Shown: positions 1 through 7,900 of the stretch, one piece after another
Layout: the number at the start of each line of letters is the position of its first letter
Position numbering within the stretch: the stretch's first letter is position 1
NCBI GenBank assembly: GCA_021784995.1
Contig: JAJYHA010000096.1
Span: 1-9,049 of the forward strand
Direction: 5' to 3'
Source of the DNA: Myxococcales bacterium
GTDB taxonomy: Bacteria; Myxococcota; Myxococcia; Myxococcales; Anaeromyxobacteraceae
DNA length: 9,049 nt
Position numbers and translations under genes: made by a program
Notes under the pieces: model-generated
Databases searched by the model: none
The model's input: the letters and a program-made list of their open reading frames with translations, nothing else
Told to the model about the DNA's origin: nothing

Positions 1-448
1 GGCAGCGCTCGCGCTGCGGGCCCGCGTCACCGGCGCGGCGGCGGCCGCCGCGATCGGGCTGGCCCTCGTGCTGGGGCTGGTCATCCCCACCGTCAACCCG
101 CCCGTCATCCCGCCGGCCCAGCTCGCGCGCCTCGCGGGCCGCGACCTCTACGTCTACGAGGCGGTCCCCGGCCTCTTCACGCTGGCGACCGGGCGCGCCG
201 TCCACCGCGTGGACCGCGCGATGCTCCCCGCGGTCCTCGACCATGGCGGGGTGGTGATCCTCGCCGCGGCCGCGCTGGAGGGCCTGCCGCCGCCGCTCCG
301 GGGCGGCCTGGTCGCGCTGGCGCGGTGGGATCGCATGGCGCCCGAGATCCCCCCGCGACGGCTGCTGCGAGCCTGGAGGGTCGGCGATCCGCGCGCCCTG
401 TTCGAGGGGATGGTCGCCGTGGCCCGGAGCGGCCCCGCCATGCGGTGA
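1..448 (+). CDS. C-terminal part of a membrane protein, probably a GT39/ArnT-like glycosyltransferase
   Basis: The reading frame is open from the window edge (first full codon at base 2) to a TGA at 446-448, so this is the 3' end of a longer gene. The visible 148 residues start with an Ala/Leu/Val-rich hydrophobic stretch (about residues 12-32) that looks like a last transmembrane helix. A Pro-rich link (TVNPPVIPP) and a roughly 100-residue soluble tail follow. The tail has the pattern seen after the final helix of polyprenol-phosphate-sugar glycosyltransferases: a YVYEAVPGLFTLATGR-like strand-turn and a 'VVILAAAALEGL' strand. That family transfers lipid-linked sugars to lipids or proteins at the outer face of the membrane. 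The catalytic N-terminal part is outside the window, so the assignment rests on this tail pattern and is tentative. A GTG at 68 is only an internal codon. A tiny GCGG-TGAA-CCGC hairpin overlaps the stop codon. Confidence 0.45.
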   Translation, partial: AALALRARVTGAAAAAAIGLALVLGLVIPTVNPPVIPPAQLARLAGRDLYVYEAVPGLFTLATGRAVHRVDRAMLPAVLDHGGVVILAAAALEGLPPPLRGGLVALARWDRMAPEIPPRRLLRAWRVGDPRALFEGMVAVARSGPAMR

Positions 449-488
449 ACCGCTTTGGATCAAGGCTCCCGCAGGCCCCCGCCGCTAG

Positions 489-494
489 TATGAT
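489..494 (+). promoter_or_regulatory. Candidate -10 box for the aminotransferase gene
   Basis: TATGAT matches the sigma-70 -10 consensus at five of six positions, in an otherwise very GC-rich gap. It would place the transcript start near 501 and give a leader of about 48 nt. No good -35 box lies at 16-18 bp. TTGGAT at 455-460 is too far upstream (28 bp). The call therefore rests on the -10 alone. Confidence 0.35.
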
Positions 495-501
495 GTGCGC
501 C

Positions 502-516
502 CGCGCCCCCGGCGCG
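502..516 (+). other. GC-rich hairpin at the probable 5' end of the aminotransferase mRNA
   Basis: CGCGCC (502-507) and GGCGCG (511-516) form a perfect 6-bp stem around a 3-nt CCC loop, followed by TTCT. It lies just past the expected start of transcription from the -10 box at 489-494. It could be a 5' stabilising stem. It could also be a weak terminator for the upstream gene, although the T-run is too short to be convincing. Confidence 0.3.
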
Positions 517-537
517 TTCTCCATCGCCCTCTCACCC

Positions 538-542
538 GGAGG
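538..542 (+). promoter_or_regulatory. Ribosome-binding site that fixes the TTG start of the aminotransferase
   Basis: A full GGAGG Shine-Dalgarno core sits 6 nt before TTG at 549-551. There is no in-frame ATG or GTG between it and the conserved LGPGPS segment (residues 17-22) of the protein. This supports TTG as the real start. Confidence 0.75.
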
Positions 543-548
543 TAACCC

Positions 549-1736
549 TTGGCCCCGACCGCGGTCTCCGAGCTGAACCCTTCCCTGCGCCTCCTCCTCG
601 GCCCCGGCCCGAGCATGGTCCACCCGCGCGTGCTGCGCGCGATGTCCACGCCGCTGCTCGGTCACCTCGATCCCGAGTTCCTCGTCATCATGAACGAGGT
701 CCAGGGCATGCTGCGCGCGGTCTTCCAGACGCAGAACCCCTTCACGATCGCGATCTCCGGGACCGGCTCCGCCGGGATGGAGGCCGCGCTCGTCAACGTC
801 ATCGAGCCGGGCGACACCGTCATCGTCGGCGTGAACGGCGTCTTCGGCACGCGCATGACCGACATCGTGCTGCGCGCCGGCGGCAAGCTGGTGAAGCTCG
901 AGGTCCCGTGGGGCCAGGTCTTCCCCCTCGAGCGCATCGAGGAGGCCCTGAAGAAGGAGGGCAAGGTCAAGGCGGTGGCCGTGGTCCAGGCCGAGACCTC
1001 GACCGGCGCGCAGCAGCCGCTGGAGGGGCTCGGCAAGCTCTGCCACGACCACGGCGCGCTGCTCGTCGTCGACACCGTCACGTCGCTGGGGGGCGTGCCG
1101 GTGGAGGTGGACCGGCACGGGATCGACGTGTGCTACTCGGGGACCCAGAAGTGCCTCTCCTGCCCGCCCGGGCTGGCCCCGCTCACCCTCTCGCAGCGCG
1201 CGCTCGAGGCGGTGAAGGCGCGCAAGCACAGGGTCCAGAGCTGGTACCTGGACCTCTCGATGATCGCGGACTACTGGGCCGAGGGGAAGCGTGCCTACCA
1301 CCACACCGCGCCGATCAGCATGGTGTACGCCATCCGCGAGGCGCTCCGGATCGTGCTGGAGGAGGGGCTCGAGGCCCGCTTCGCCCGTCACCGCCGCCAC
1401 TCGGCGGCCCTGATGGCCGGCCTGGCCCGGCTCGGCTGCACCCCGAACGCCGCCGAGGGGCACCGGCTCCCGAGCCTCAACTGCGTGCAGACGCCCCAGG
1501 GCGTGGAGGAGGCGCCCGTCCGCAAGGCGGTGCTCGAGCAGGCCAGCATCGAGATCGGCGGCGGCCTGGGCCCGCTCGTCGGCAAGGTGTGGCGCATCGG
1601 GCTCATGGGCGAGTCCTCCCGCCAGGAGAACGTGCTGGCCGTGCTCGCCGCGCTCGAGCAGGCGCTCGCCCGGGCAGGCCGCAAGGTGCAGGCCGGCGGC
1701 GCGGTGACGGCGGCGCTCGAGGCCTACGCGCGCTAG
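549..1736 (+). CDS. Class V PLP aminotransferase, alanine/serine-glyoxylate aminotransferase family
   Basis: This 395-residue fold-type I PLP enzyme matches the usual family length (about 380-400). Visible family motifs, in order: LGPGPS at 17-22; the cofactor-phosphate glycine loop SGTGSAGMEAA at 70-80; ETSTG at 149-153; the pyridine-nitrogen aspartate D175 in VVDTVTSLGG; the Schiff-base lysine K201 in SGTQKCLSCPPGL; and R349 in WRIGLMG, which aligns with the substrate-carboxylate arginine of human AGT1. Enzymes of this group move an amino group from alanine or serine to glyoxylate, giving glycine and pyruvate or hydroxypyruvate, in the cytoplasm. The family does not settle which donor is used. 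The start is TTG, backed by a GGAGG 6 nt upstream. The next in-frame ATG (codon 23) would remove the LGPGPS motif. The gene appears to be transcribed alone, flanked by a -10 candidate and downstream hairpins. A glyoxylate-producing partner could be the FAD oxidoreductase 3 kb away, but this is unproven. Confidence 0.9.
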   Translation: MAPTAVSELNPSLRLLLGPGPSMVHPRVLRAMSTPLLGHLDPEFLVIMNEVQGMLRAVFQTQNPFTIAISGTGSAGMEAALVNVIEPGDTVIVGVNGVFGTRMTDIVLRAGGKLVKLEVPWGQVFPLERIEEALKKEGKVKAVAVVQAETSTGAQQPLEGLGKLCHDHGALLVVDTVTSLGGVPVEVDRHGIDVCYSGTQKCLSCPPGLAPLTLSQRALEAVKARKHRVQSWYLDLSMIADYWAEGKRAYHHTAPISMVYAIREALRIVLEEGLEARFARHRRHSAALMAGLARLGCTPNAAEGHRLPSLNCVQTPQGVEEAPVRKAVLEQASIEIGGGLGPLVGKVWRIGLMGESSRQENVLAVLAALEQALARAGRKVQAGGAVTAALEAYAR

Positions 1737-1752
1737 GAGCCCCCCGGCACGG

Positions 1753-1773
1753 TCCCGGCGAGCACCGCCGGGA
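1753..1773 (+). terminator. Hairpin 3' of the aminotransferase gene (terminator-like)
   Basis: TCCCGGCG (1753-1760) and CGCCGGGA (1766-1773) make a perfect 8-bp stem with a 5-nt AGCAC loop, 16 nt after the TAG stop. GG at 1751-1752 can also pair with CC at 1777-1778 across a bulge. There is no T-run on either side. It would have to act as a U-less terminator or as a 3' RNA-stabilising stem, possibly for both convergent transcripts. Confidence 0.45.
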
Positions 1774-1792
1774 GGACCACACCGCCGCCCCT

Positions 1793-1810
1793 GCTCGGGA
1801 CCGACCGAGC
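1793..1810. terminator. Second hairpin in the gap between convergent genes
   Basis: GCTCGG (1793-1798) and CCGAGC (1805-1810) form a perfect 6-bp stem around a 6-nt loop, between the converging aminotransferase and korB genes. There is no U-tract. It may serve transcripts from either side. In sequence this GC-rich, chance pairing is possible. Confidence 0.3.
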
Positions 1811-1830
1811 GCGGCGCCCGTGGACGATCC

Positions 1831-1850
1831 GGGCTGGCGCGGGCTGGCGC
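1831..1850. repeat. Tandem direct repeat, 2 x 10 bp
   Basis: The decamer GGGCTGGCGC occurs twice back to back with no mismatch (1831-1840 and 1841-1850), in non-coding DNA between convergent genes. It is most likely a small slippage duplication. Confidence 0.8.
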
Positions 1851-1851
1851 C

Positions 1852-1866
1852 GCGGCGGACCGCCGC
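1852..1866 (-). terminator. Hairpin 3' of korB (terminator-like)
   Basis: GCGGCG (1852-1857) and CGCCGC (1861-1866) pair perfectly around a 3-nt GAC loop. The hairpin lies 26 nt beyond the korB stop codon when read on the - strand. It has no T-run, so the terminator role is tentative. Confidence 0.3.
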
Positions 1867-1892
1867 CGGGTGCGCGCGCCGGCCCGCGCCGC

Positions 1893-2936
1893 TCAACGCA
1901 GGGACGCCATGACCTCGTCGAGCACGGCGCGCGGCGGCCGCACCCGCTGCTCCGGCAGCGTCGCGAGCGGTTCGTCCGCGAGCCCGAGCGCGTCCAGGAA
2001 GGTGGGACGATCCGGGTCGACGTACAGGACGCCGGTGAGGACCTCGCGCCGTGCCTGCGCCTCCATGAGGCGCCGCACCGCCGCGACGGGGTCCCGCGGA
2101 TCGTAGCCCGCCTCCAGCTTGGAGAGCCGGAGCCGGGAGCCGTCGTGGAGGGTCACGTCCACGCTCGTCCCCGGCGCGTACTCGACCGAGATCTCCTCGT
2201 GAGCCGGGACGAACGAGAGCTCCTCCAGCGCCTCGGCGTGCTCCTTCAGGTAGGCGAAGGACTTGGTCGAGCCGTCGTGGTCGTTGAAGGTCACGCAGGG
2301 CGAGAGGACGTCGAGCAGGACGGTCCCCCGGTGCGCGATGGCGGCCCTGAGCATCGCGGAGAGCTGGCGCCGGTCCCCGGAGAAGCCCCGGCCGACGAAG
2401 GTCGCCCCGAGCTGGATGGCGAGCGCGCAGGTGTCGACGGGCGGCAGGTCGTTCACCGCGCCCCCCTTCGCCGTCGAGCCCACGTCGGCGGTGGCGCTGA
2501 ACTGGCCCTTGGTCAGCCCGTACACGCCGTTGTCCTCGACGACGTAGATCATCGGCAGGTTCCGCCGCATCAGGTGGACGAACTGCCCGATGCCGATCGA
2601 CGCCGTGTCGCCGTCCCCCGAGACCCCCACGCCCAGCAGGTGGCGGTTTGCCAGCAGCGCGCCGGTGGCGACGGACGGCATGCGCCCGTGCAGGGCGTTG
2701 AAGGCGTGCGAGCGCGACAGGAAGTAGGCGGGGCTCTTCGAGCTGCAGCCGATCCCCGAGCACTTGGCCACCCGCTCGGGCGGGACGCCCATCTCGTACA
2801 TGGCCTCCACGATGCGCTCGCTGATGGCGTTGTGGCCACAGCCGGCGCAGAGCGTGCTCTTCGCGCCGCGGTAATCGGCCAGGGCGAGGCCGAGCCGGTT
2901 CGTCCGCGGCTGGGGCGGGGCGGGGGCTTCGGCCAT
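1893..2936 (-). CDS. korB: 2-oxoglutarate:ferredoxin oxidoreductase, beta subunit
   Basis: This 347-residue beta subunit carries thiamine diphosphate and one [4Fe-4S] cluster. It decarboxylates 2-oxoglutarate with CoA to succinyl-CoA and reduces ferredoxin. All four expected cluster cysteines are present: C30 and C33 (CAGCGH), C64 (GIGCSS) and C214 (LSPCVTFN). K67, three residues after C64, matches the position of the substrate-binding lysine (K49) described in Sulfolobus 2-oxoacid oxidoreductase. The thiamine-binding signature is complete: GDGD at 107-110, then EDNGVYGLTKGQ at 134-145. There is no fused ferredoxin domain, so a separate ferredoxin must be the partner. The ATG lies 2 nt after the korA stop and has GGAGG (2947-2951) inside the korA end, 10 nt upstream, so the two genes are one operon and probably translationally coupled. 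The two-subunit layout favours 2-oxoglutarate as substrate, but pyruvate or a branched 2-oxoacid is not excluded. Confidence 0.9.
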   Translation of the reverse strand: MAEAPAPPQPRTNRLGLALADYRGAKSTLCAGCGHNAISERIVEAMYEMGVPPERVAKCSGIGCSSKSPAYFLSRSHAFNALHGRMPSVATGALLANRHLLGVGVSGDGDTASIGIGQFVHLMRRNLPMIYVVEDNGVYGLTKGQFSATADVGSTAKGGAVNDLPPVDTCALAIQLGATFVGRGFSGDRRQLSAMLRAAIAHRGTVLLDVLSPCVTFNDHDGSTKSFAYLKEHAEALEELSFVPAHEEISVEYAPGTSVDVTLHDGSRLRLSKLEAGYDPRDPVAAVRRLMEAQARREVLTGVLYVDPDRPTFLDALGLADEPLATLPEQRVRPPRAVLDEVMASLR

Positions 2937-2938
2937 GG

Positions 2939-4771
2939 TCAGCGCGCCTCCAGGGTGGCGATGGCGTCGGTGACGGTGCGCGCGTCGAGCGGGAGCCCCG
3001 TGATGCGCGCCACCGAGCGGATGCGGGGGGTCAGCTCCGGGGCGAGGTCGCCGCGGAGCAGCGTGGCGAGCTGTGCGTCCCGGTTCTGCTCGATCACGTG
3101 GACGCGCTCGTGCCGCTCCACGAACGCGTGCACCTCGCGGCTGAACGGGAATGCGCGCACGCGCAGGTAGTCGGTCTCCAGCCCGTGCTCGGCGCGGAGC
3201 TGGTCGCGGGCCTCGACCACCGCGTGGTGCGAGCTCCCGTAGGCCACGATCCCGATGCGCGCCCCCCGCTCCTCCACCACGGGCGCCGGCACGGCCGAGC
3301 GCGCGGTCTCGAGCTTCCGCGCCAGCCGCTCCAGGTTCCGCTCCCAGTCGTCCGGCCGCTCGCTGTAGCGCGCCTGCTCGTCGTGCCCCGTCCCGCGCGT
3401 GAAGTAGGCGGCGGCGGGGTGATCGGTGCCGGGCAGGGTGCGGTACGTCACGCCGTCACCGTCCACGTCGCGGTAGCGCGCGAACCCGCCCAGGCGCTCC
3501 AGGTCCTCGCGCGAGAGCACCTTCCCGCGCCCGATGGGCCGCTCCGGGTAGGGGAACGGCTCCGACATCCACTGGTTCATGCCCAGATCGAGGTCGGTCA
3601 TCACGAAGACGGGCGTCTGGAGGGCCTCGGCCAGCTCGAAGGCGTCGACGGCCAGCGTGAAGCACTCTGCCGCCGTGGCCGGGAAGAGCAGGACGTGCTG
3701 CGTGTCGCCGTGGGAGAGGAAGGCGGTGGAGAGGACGTCGCCCTGCGAGGTGCGCGTCGGCAGCCCGGTGGAGGGACCCACCCGCTGGACGTCGAAGATC
3801 ACCGCCGGCACCTCGGCGAAGTAGCCCAGCCCCGCGAACTCGGACATGAGGGAGACGCCGGGGCCGGCCGTGGCCGTCATGGCGCGCGCGCCGGCCCATC
3901 CCGCGCCGATGACCATGCCGATGGCGGCGAGCTCGTCCTCGGCCTGGACGACGGCGTAGGTCGCCTTCCCGTCGGCGCCGGTCCGGTAGCGCCGCAGGTG
4001 ACCCACGAGCGTCTCCACCAGCGAGGAGGAGGGCGTGATGGGATACCAGGCCACGACCGTCACGCCGGCGAAGAGCGCGCCCAGGGCGCAGGCGGCGTTC
4101 CCGTCCACGAGGATCCGGCCGCGCGTGGCGTCCATGCGGCGGATCGAGTAGGGGTCGCGCTTCGGGAGCGAGGCGGCGTGCTCGAAGCCGGCGCGGGCTG
4201 CGGCCAGGTTCAGCTCGAGCGCCTTCGCCTTCCGGCCGAACTGCTTGCGGACGGCCAGCTCCACCTCGTCCATGTCGAGCGAGAGCAGCCGGGCCAGCAC
4301 GCCCACGTAGGCCATGTTGCGCAGCAGCCTCTTCAGCTTGGCGTCGCCCGTGATCGCCGACACCAGCCGGTCGAAGGGCACCGGATAGAAGGTGAGGTCG
4401 CTGCGCAGCTGCGCGAGCGCGAGCGGCTCGTCGTGGACCACGACGGCCCCGGAGCTCAGGCCCGCCACGTCCTCGCGCGCCGTCTCGGGGTTCATGGCCA
4501 CCAGGAGGTCGATCTCCCTCTTCCGGGCGACGTAACCGTCCTTGCTGGCCCGAACGGAGTACCAGGTCGGCAGCCCCGCGATGTTGGACGGGAAGAGGTT
4601 CTTCCCCGATACGGGTACTCCCATCTGGAAAATCGTGCGCAGCAGGACGGTATTTGCGCTCTGGGACCCCGATCCGTTCACCGTCGCGATCTGGATCGCC
4701 ATGTCGTTGACGACCGGATCGCGCCCGGTCCGTACGGCCGGATCGGCCTCGGGTGCGAGAATTTCGGACAT
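2939..4771 (-). CDS. korA: 2-oxoglutarate:ferredoxin oxidoreductase, fused gamma-alpha subunit
   Basis: This 610-residue subunit is close to other fused KorA proteins in length. Residues 25-205 are the gamma domain, with the N-terminal VNGSGSQSAN glycine loop (31-40) and SKDGYVARKREIDLLVAMN (76-94). From about residue 212 comes the alpha domain: YPITPSSS (243-250), the YPITP motif needed for activity in this superfamily; QAEDE (276-280) in the thiamine-binding face; TATAGPG (299-305); and GPSTGLPTRTSQGD (332-345). GTGHDE (451-456) and SERPDDWERN (460-469) are typical of the KorA linker. The C-terminal third (about 495-610) is the transketolase-C-like domain. It pairs with KorB to bind CoA and 2-oxoglutarate in the cytoplasm. 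Start choice: ATG at 4771 gives MSEILAPEAD. An in-frame GTG at 4801 would add ten residues (MRADRHYRAN) and ATG 4702 would remove 23. None has a strong Shine-Dalgarno site, so the start is the weakest part of the call. Confidence 0.9.
   Translation of the reverse strand: MSEILAPEADPAVRTGRDPVVNDMAIQIATVNGSGSQSANTVLLRTIFQMGVPVSGKNLFPSNIAGLPTWYSVRASKDGYVARKREIDLLVAMNPETAREDVAGLSSGAVVVHDEPLALAQLRSDLTFYPVPFDRLVSAITGDAKLKRLLRNMAYVGVLARLLSLDMDEVELAVRKQFGRKAKALELNLAAARAGFEHAASLPKRDPYSIRRMDATRGRILVDGNAACALGALFAGVTVVAWYPITPSSSLVETLVGHLRRYRTGADGKATYAVVQAEDELAAIGMVIGAGWAGARAMTATAGPGVSLMSEFAGLGYFAEVPAVIFDVQRVGPSTGLPTRTSQGDVLSTAFLSHGDTQHVLLFPATAAECFTLAVDAFELAEALQTPVFVMTDLDLGMNQWMSEPFPYPERPIGRGKVLSREDLERLGGFARYRDVDGDGVTYRTLPGTDHPAAAYFTRGTGHDEQARYSERPDDWERNLERLARKLETARSAVPAPVVEERGARIGIVAYGSSHHAVVEARDQLRAEHGLETDYLRVRAFPFSREVHAFVERHERVHVIEQNRDAQLATLLRGDLAPELTPRIRSVARITGLPLDARTVTDAIATLEAR
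2947..2951 (-). promoter_or_regulatory. Ribosome-binding site of korB within the end of korA
   Basis: On the - strand the sequence reads GGAGG, 10 nt before the korB ATG. It lies inside the last codons of korA. It supports the 2936 start and coupled translation of the two subunits. Confidence 0.7.
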
Positions 4772-4940
4772 GTTTGCTCGATAATGTCGATCGGCCCGCA
4801 CCGCAGGCCCCCGGAGCGAGGCTGGCCACGCTTGCGACCCACGCGCGGCAGAGTGGCGATGGGGTCAACCCGGCACGAGATCTGCTAAAAGCCCGGTCAC
4901 TCACCCCTCCGGCAGACAACCCCATCGAGGGTGGGGCCGC
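4772..4940. promoter_or_regulatory. Divergent intergenic region with promoters for korAB and the FAD/Fe-S oxidoreductase
   Basis: This 169-bp gap separates two divergent transcription units, so it must hold promoters in both directions. On the + strand, TGCTAAAAG (4883-4891) resembles an extended -10 (TGn then TAAAAG, four of six). GATAAT (4780-4785) fits the -10 consensus at five of six but would give a leader of about 150 nt. On the - strand, CATTAT (4786-4781) could be a korA -10. It would put the start of transcription almost on the ATG at 4771, implying a near-leaderless message. No convincing -35 boxes are visible. A perfect 9-bp inverted repeat (4857-4865 and 4919-4927) lies in the same gap. 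Confidence 0.5.
4857..4927. repeat. Widely spaced perfect 9-bp inverted repeat
   Basis: CGATGGGGT (4857-4865) and ACCCCATCG (4919-4927) are exact reverse complements, 53 bp apart, with arm centres 62 bp apart (about six helical turns). The right arm touches the first base of the GAGGG ribosome-binding site of the downstream gene. The arms flank the extended -10 candidate at 4883-4891. They could be a pair of operator sites or, if transcription starts further upstream, an RNA stem. Chance cannot be excluded. Confidence 0.4.
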
Positions 4941-7900
4941 ATGACGGAACCGACCACGCACCGCGAGATCCCCTTCAACTACACCTCGGCCGACGACCGC
5001 CAGGCCGTCCTCCACCTGCTCGGCCGCGACGCCTGGCAGAAGCTGGAGCAGCTCCGGGAGCGCCGCGTCACGGGCCGGTCGGCGCGGCTGCTCATGCGGG
5101 TGTTCGGGGAGGTGCTGGTGTACCGGCGCAACCCCTACCTGTACCAGGAGCTGGTGGAGGGGTCGCCCCGGCGGCGGCGCCTCTTCCGCAACCTGGAGAC
5201 GGATCTGGGGGTGGTCGAGGCGCACGCGGACGGCGACCCGCTGGTGGCCGAGGTGGTGGCCACCACGCGAGGGCTGGTCGAGGAGCTCCGGCGCGAGGTG
5301 GCGGGCGCACCCGCCGAGCGGGCGCGGATCACCGCCGCGCTGGCGCCCATCGTCGGCCGGGAGAACGTCCTCTTCGATCCCTTCACCCTGGTGTCGCACG
5401 CCACCGACGCCACCGACTGGCGGCTGCACCTCCCGCTCGGCGTGGTGACGCCGACCGACGAGCTCCAGGTGGCCCCGCTCCTCTCGGCCATCGAGCGCCT
5501 CGGCCTCAAGGCCATCCCGCGCGGCGCGGGCACCGGGCTGACGGGCGGCGCGGTGCCGCTCCGCGCCGGCTGCATCGTCGTCAACACCGAGCGCCTGAAC
5601 CGGATCCGGGCGGTCGAGGAGCGCGAGTTCACGCTCGCGTCCGGGGAGGTGCAGCGGGCCCACGTCATGCAGCTGGAGGCGGGCGTCGTCACCGAGCACG
5701 CCATGGACCACGCGGCCGAGCGTGGCCTCGTCTTCGCGACCGACCCCACCAGCGCCTGGGCCTGCACCATCGGCGGCAACATCGCCGAGAACGCGGGCGG
5801 CAAGACCGCCGTGCTGTGGGGCACCTGCATCGACAACCTGCTCTCCTACGCCATCGCCATGCCCGGCGGCGTCCGGCTCACGGTGCGCCGGGCCGATCAC
5901 CAGCTCCGGAAGATCCTCCCCGACGATCCCGTCACCTGGGAGGTCGCGGACGCGCTCGGGCAGGTGGTGCGGCGCATCGCGCTGACCGGGCGCGACCTCC
6001 GCCGCAACGGGCTCTGGAAGGACATCACGAACAAGGCGCTCAAGGGGCTGCCCGGCGTCCAGAAGGAGGGCACCGACGGCGTGATCACCTCGGCGGAGTT
6101 CGTGCTCTACCGGGAGTACCCCCACGGCCGGACGGTGTGCCTGGAGTTCTTCGGGCCCGACATGGACGAGGCGAGCCGCGTCATCCTGGAGCTGGCGCGC
6201 GCCTTCCCCAACGGCCCGGAGGAGGTGCTGCAGGCGCTGGAGCACTTCGACGACGAGTACGTGCGGGCCATCGGTTACAAGGTCAAGGCGCCACGCGCCG
6301 AGGCGCCGCGCGCGGTGCTGCTCATCGACGTGGTCGGCCACGACGAGCGCCAGACCGCGCGCGGCGTGTTCCGGATCCGGGAGATCCTGGCGCACCACGG
6401 CAACACGTTCCTCTTCGAGGCGCGCGACAAGGCGGAGGCCCGGCGGTTCTGGGCCGACCGGAAGAAGCTGGGCGCCATCGCCGCCCGCACCAACGCCTTC
6501 AAGCTCAACGAGGACATCGTCCTCCCGCTCGACGCGCTGGCCGGGTTCGCGCGCTTCTGCGACGCCATGAACGTGGAGGAGGAGCGGGCCGCCCAGCGGA
6601 CCTTCGCCTGGCGGGTGCGCGAGTTCCTCGATCAGGCGCGCGAGGAGGAGGGGGACTTCCTCCCGGAGAAGATCGCGCGCGCGCGGCTGCGCTGCGACGC
6701 GGGCCTGCAGGCCGTCGACGCGGCCGGCGAGCGCGACCTGCGGACGCTCGCCATCGCCGAGGGGCTCCGCCGGGACCTGCTCGACCTGGTGCGCGGCTAC
6801 ACCACGCTCGCGACGGGCATCGACGCCCTCTTCGCGGAGGAGCGGCGCCGGCGAATCGTCCTCGCCACCCACATGCACGCGGGCGACGGGAACGTGCACG
6901 TGAACATCCCGGTGCTGTCCAACGATCGGGCCATGATGCGCCGCGCCGAGAGCGCGGTCGATCGCGTCATGGCCGAGGTGGCGCGCCTGGGCGGGGTGTG
7001 CTCCGGGGAGCACGGCATCGGCGTCACCAAGCTGAAGTACCTGGAGCCCGAGATCGTCCAGGAGCTGCAGGCCTACCGGCGCGAGGTCGATCCGAACGGC
7101 ACCATGAACCCCGGCAAGCTGGAGGACCGGGAGGCGCTGGAGCGCATCTTCACCCCCTCCTTCAACCTGCTCGAGCTCGAGGCGCGCATCCTGCAGCACG
7201 GGAAGCTGGAGGAGCTCGCCACCCGCATCGCGACCTGCGTCCGCTGCGGGAAGTGCAAGAACGACTGCTGCGTCTACCACCCCGGGCGCGGCATGTTCTT
7301 CCACCCGCGCAACAAGAACCTCGCCATCGGCTCGCTCGTCGAGGCGCTGCTCTACGAGGCCCAGCGCGAGCGGAGCTCGTCGTTCGAGCTCCTGCGCCAC
7401 CTGGAGGAGGTGGCGGACCACTGCACCATCTGCCACAAGTGCGAGAAGCCGTGCCCGGTCGACATCGACAGCGGGAAGGTCTCGGTGCTCGAGCGCGAGA
7501 TCCTGATGGCGCACGGGTACAAGCACCACGCCGCGCCGACGCGCGCCACCCTGCGCTACCTGGAGAGCACCTCCCCGGCGTTCAACGCGGCCTTCCGCGC
7601 CGGCGTGGTGCGCCTGGGTGGTGGGCTGCAGCGCGCCCTGGCGCGGGCGATCGGGCCCACGCAGGAGGGCGCGGCGCGCGCGTCCGCCTCCCCGCTCCAG
7701 CTGCTGCGCTCTCCGGTGGCCCGCGTCGACCCGCAGACGCTGCGCGACGTCTTGCCCCGCTGCGGCCCGGGCCAGGCGCTTCTCTTCGAGCCGGACGGCG
7801 AGGCGGCGGCCACCGCCTTCTACTTCCCCGGGTGCGGGTCGGAGCGCCTCTTCTCCTCCGTGGGCATGGCCGCCATCCACGTCCTGCTCGAGGCGGGGAC

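Noticed and set aside
68..448. A separate small gene starting at GTG 68
   Set aside because: The frame is open back to the window edge, and the GTG sits in the middle of a hydrophobic helix. It is the tail of a longer protein.
177..1463. A 428-codon - strand frame opposite the aminotransferase
   Set aside because: It crosses the promoter and start of the aminotransferase and shows no domain. The + strand gene has complete catalytic motifs.
4741..4796. GATCGGCC repeated at 4741-4748 and 4789-4796 near the korA start
   Set aside because: This is an 8-mer of common composition in a GC-rich region, and one copy lies inside coding sequence. There is no reason to treat it as a site.
3098..4888. 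A 596-codon + strand frame opposite korA
   Set aside because: It is an antisense shadow of korA, rich in His/Arg/Gly/Val, with no conserved motif. KorA has every expected signature.
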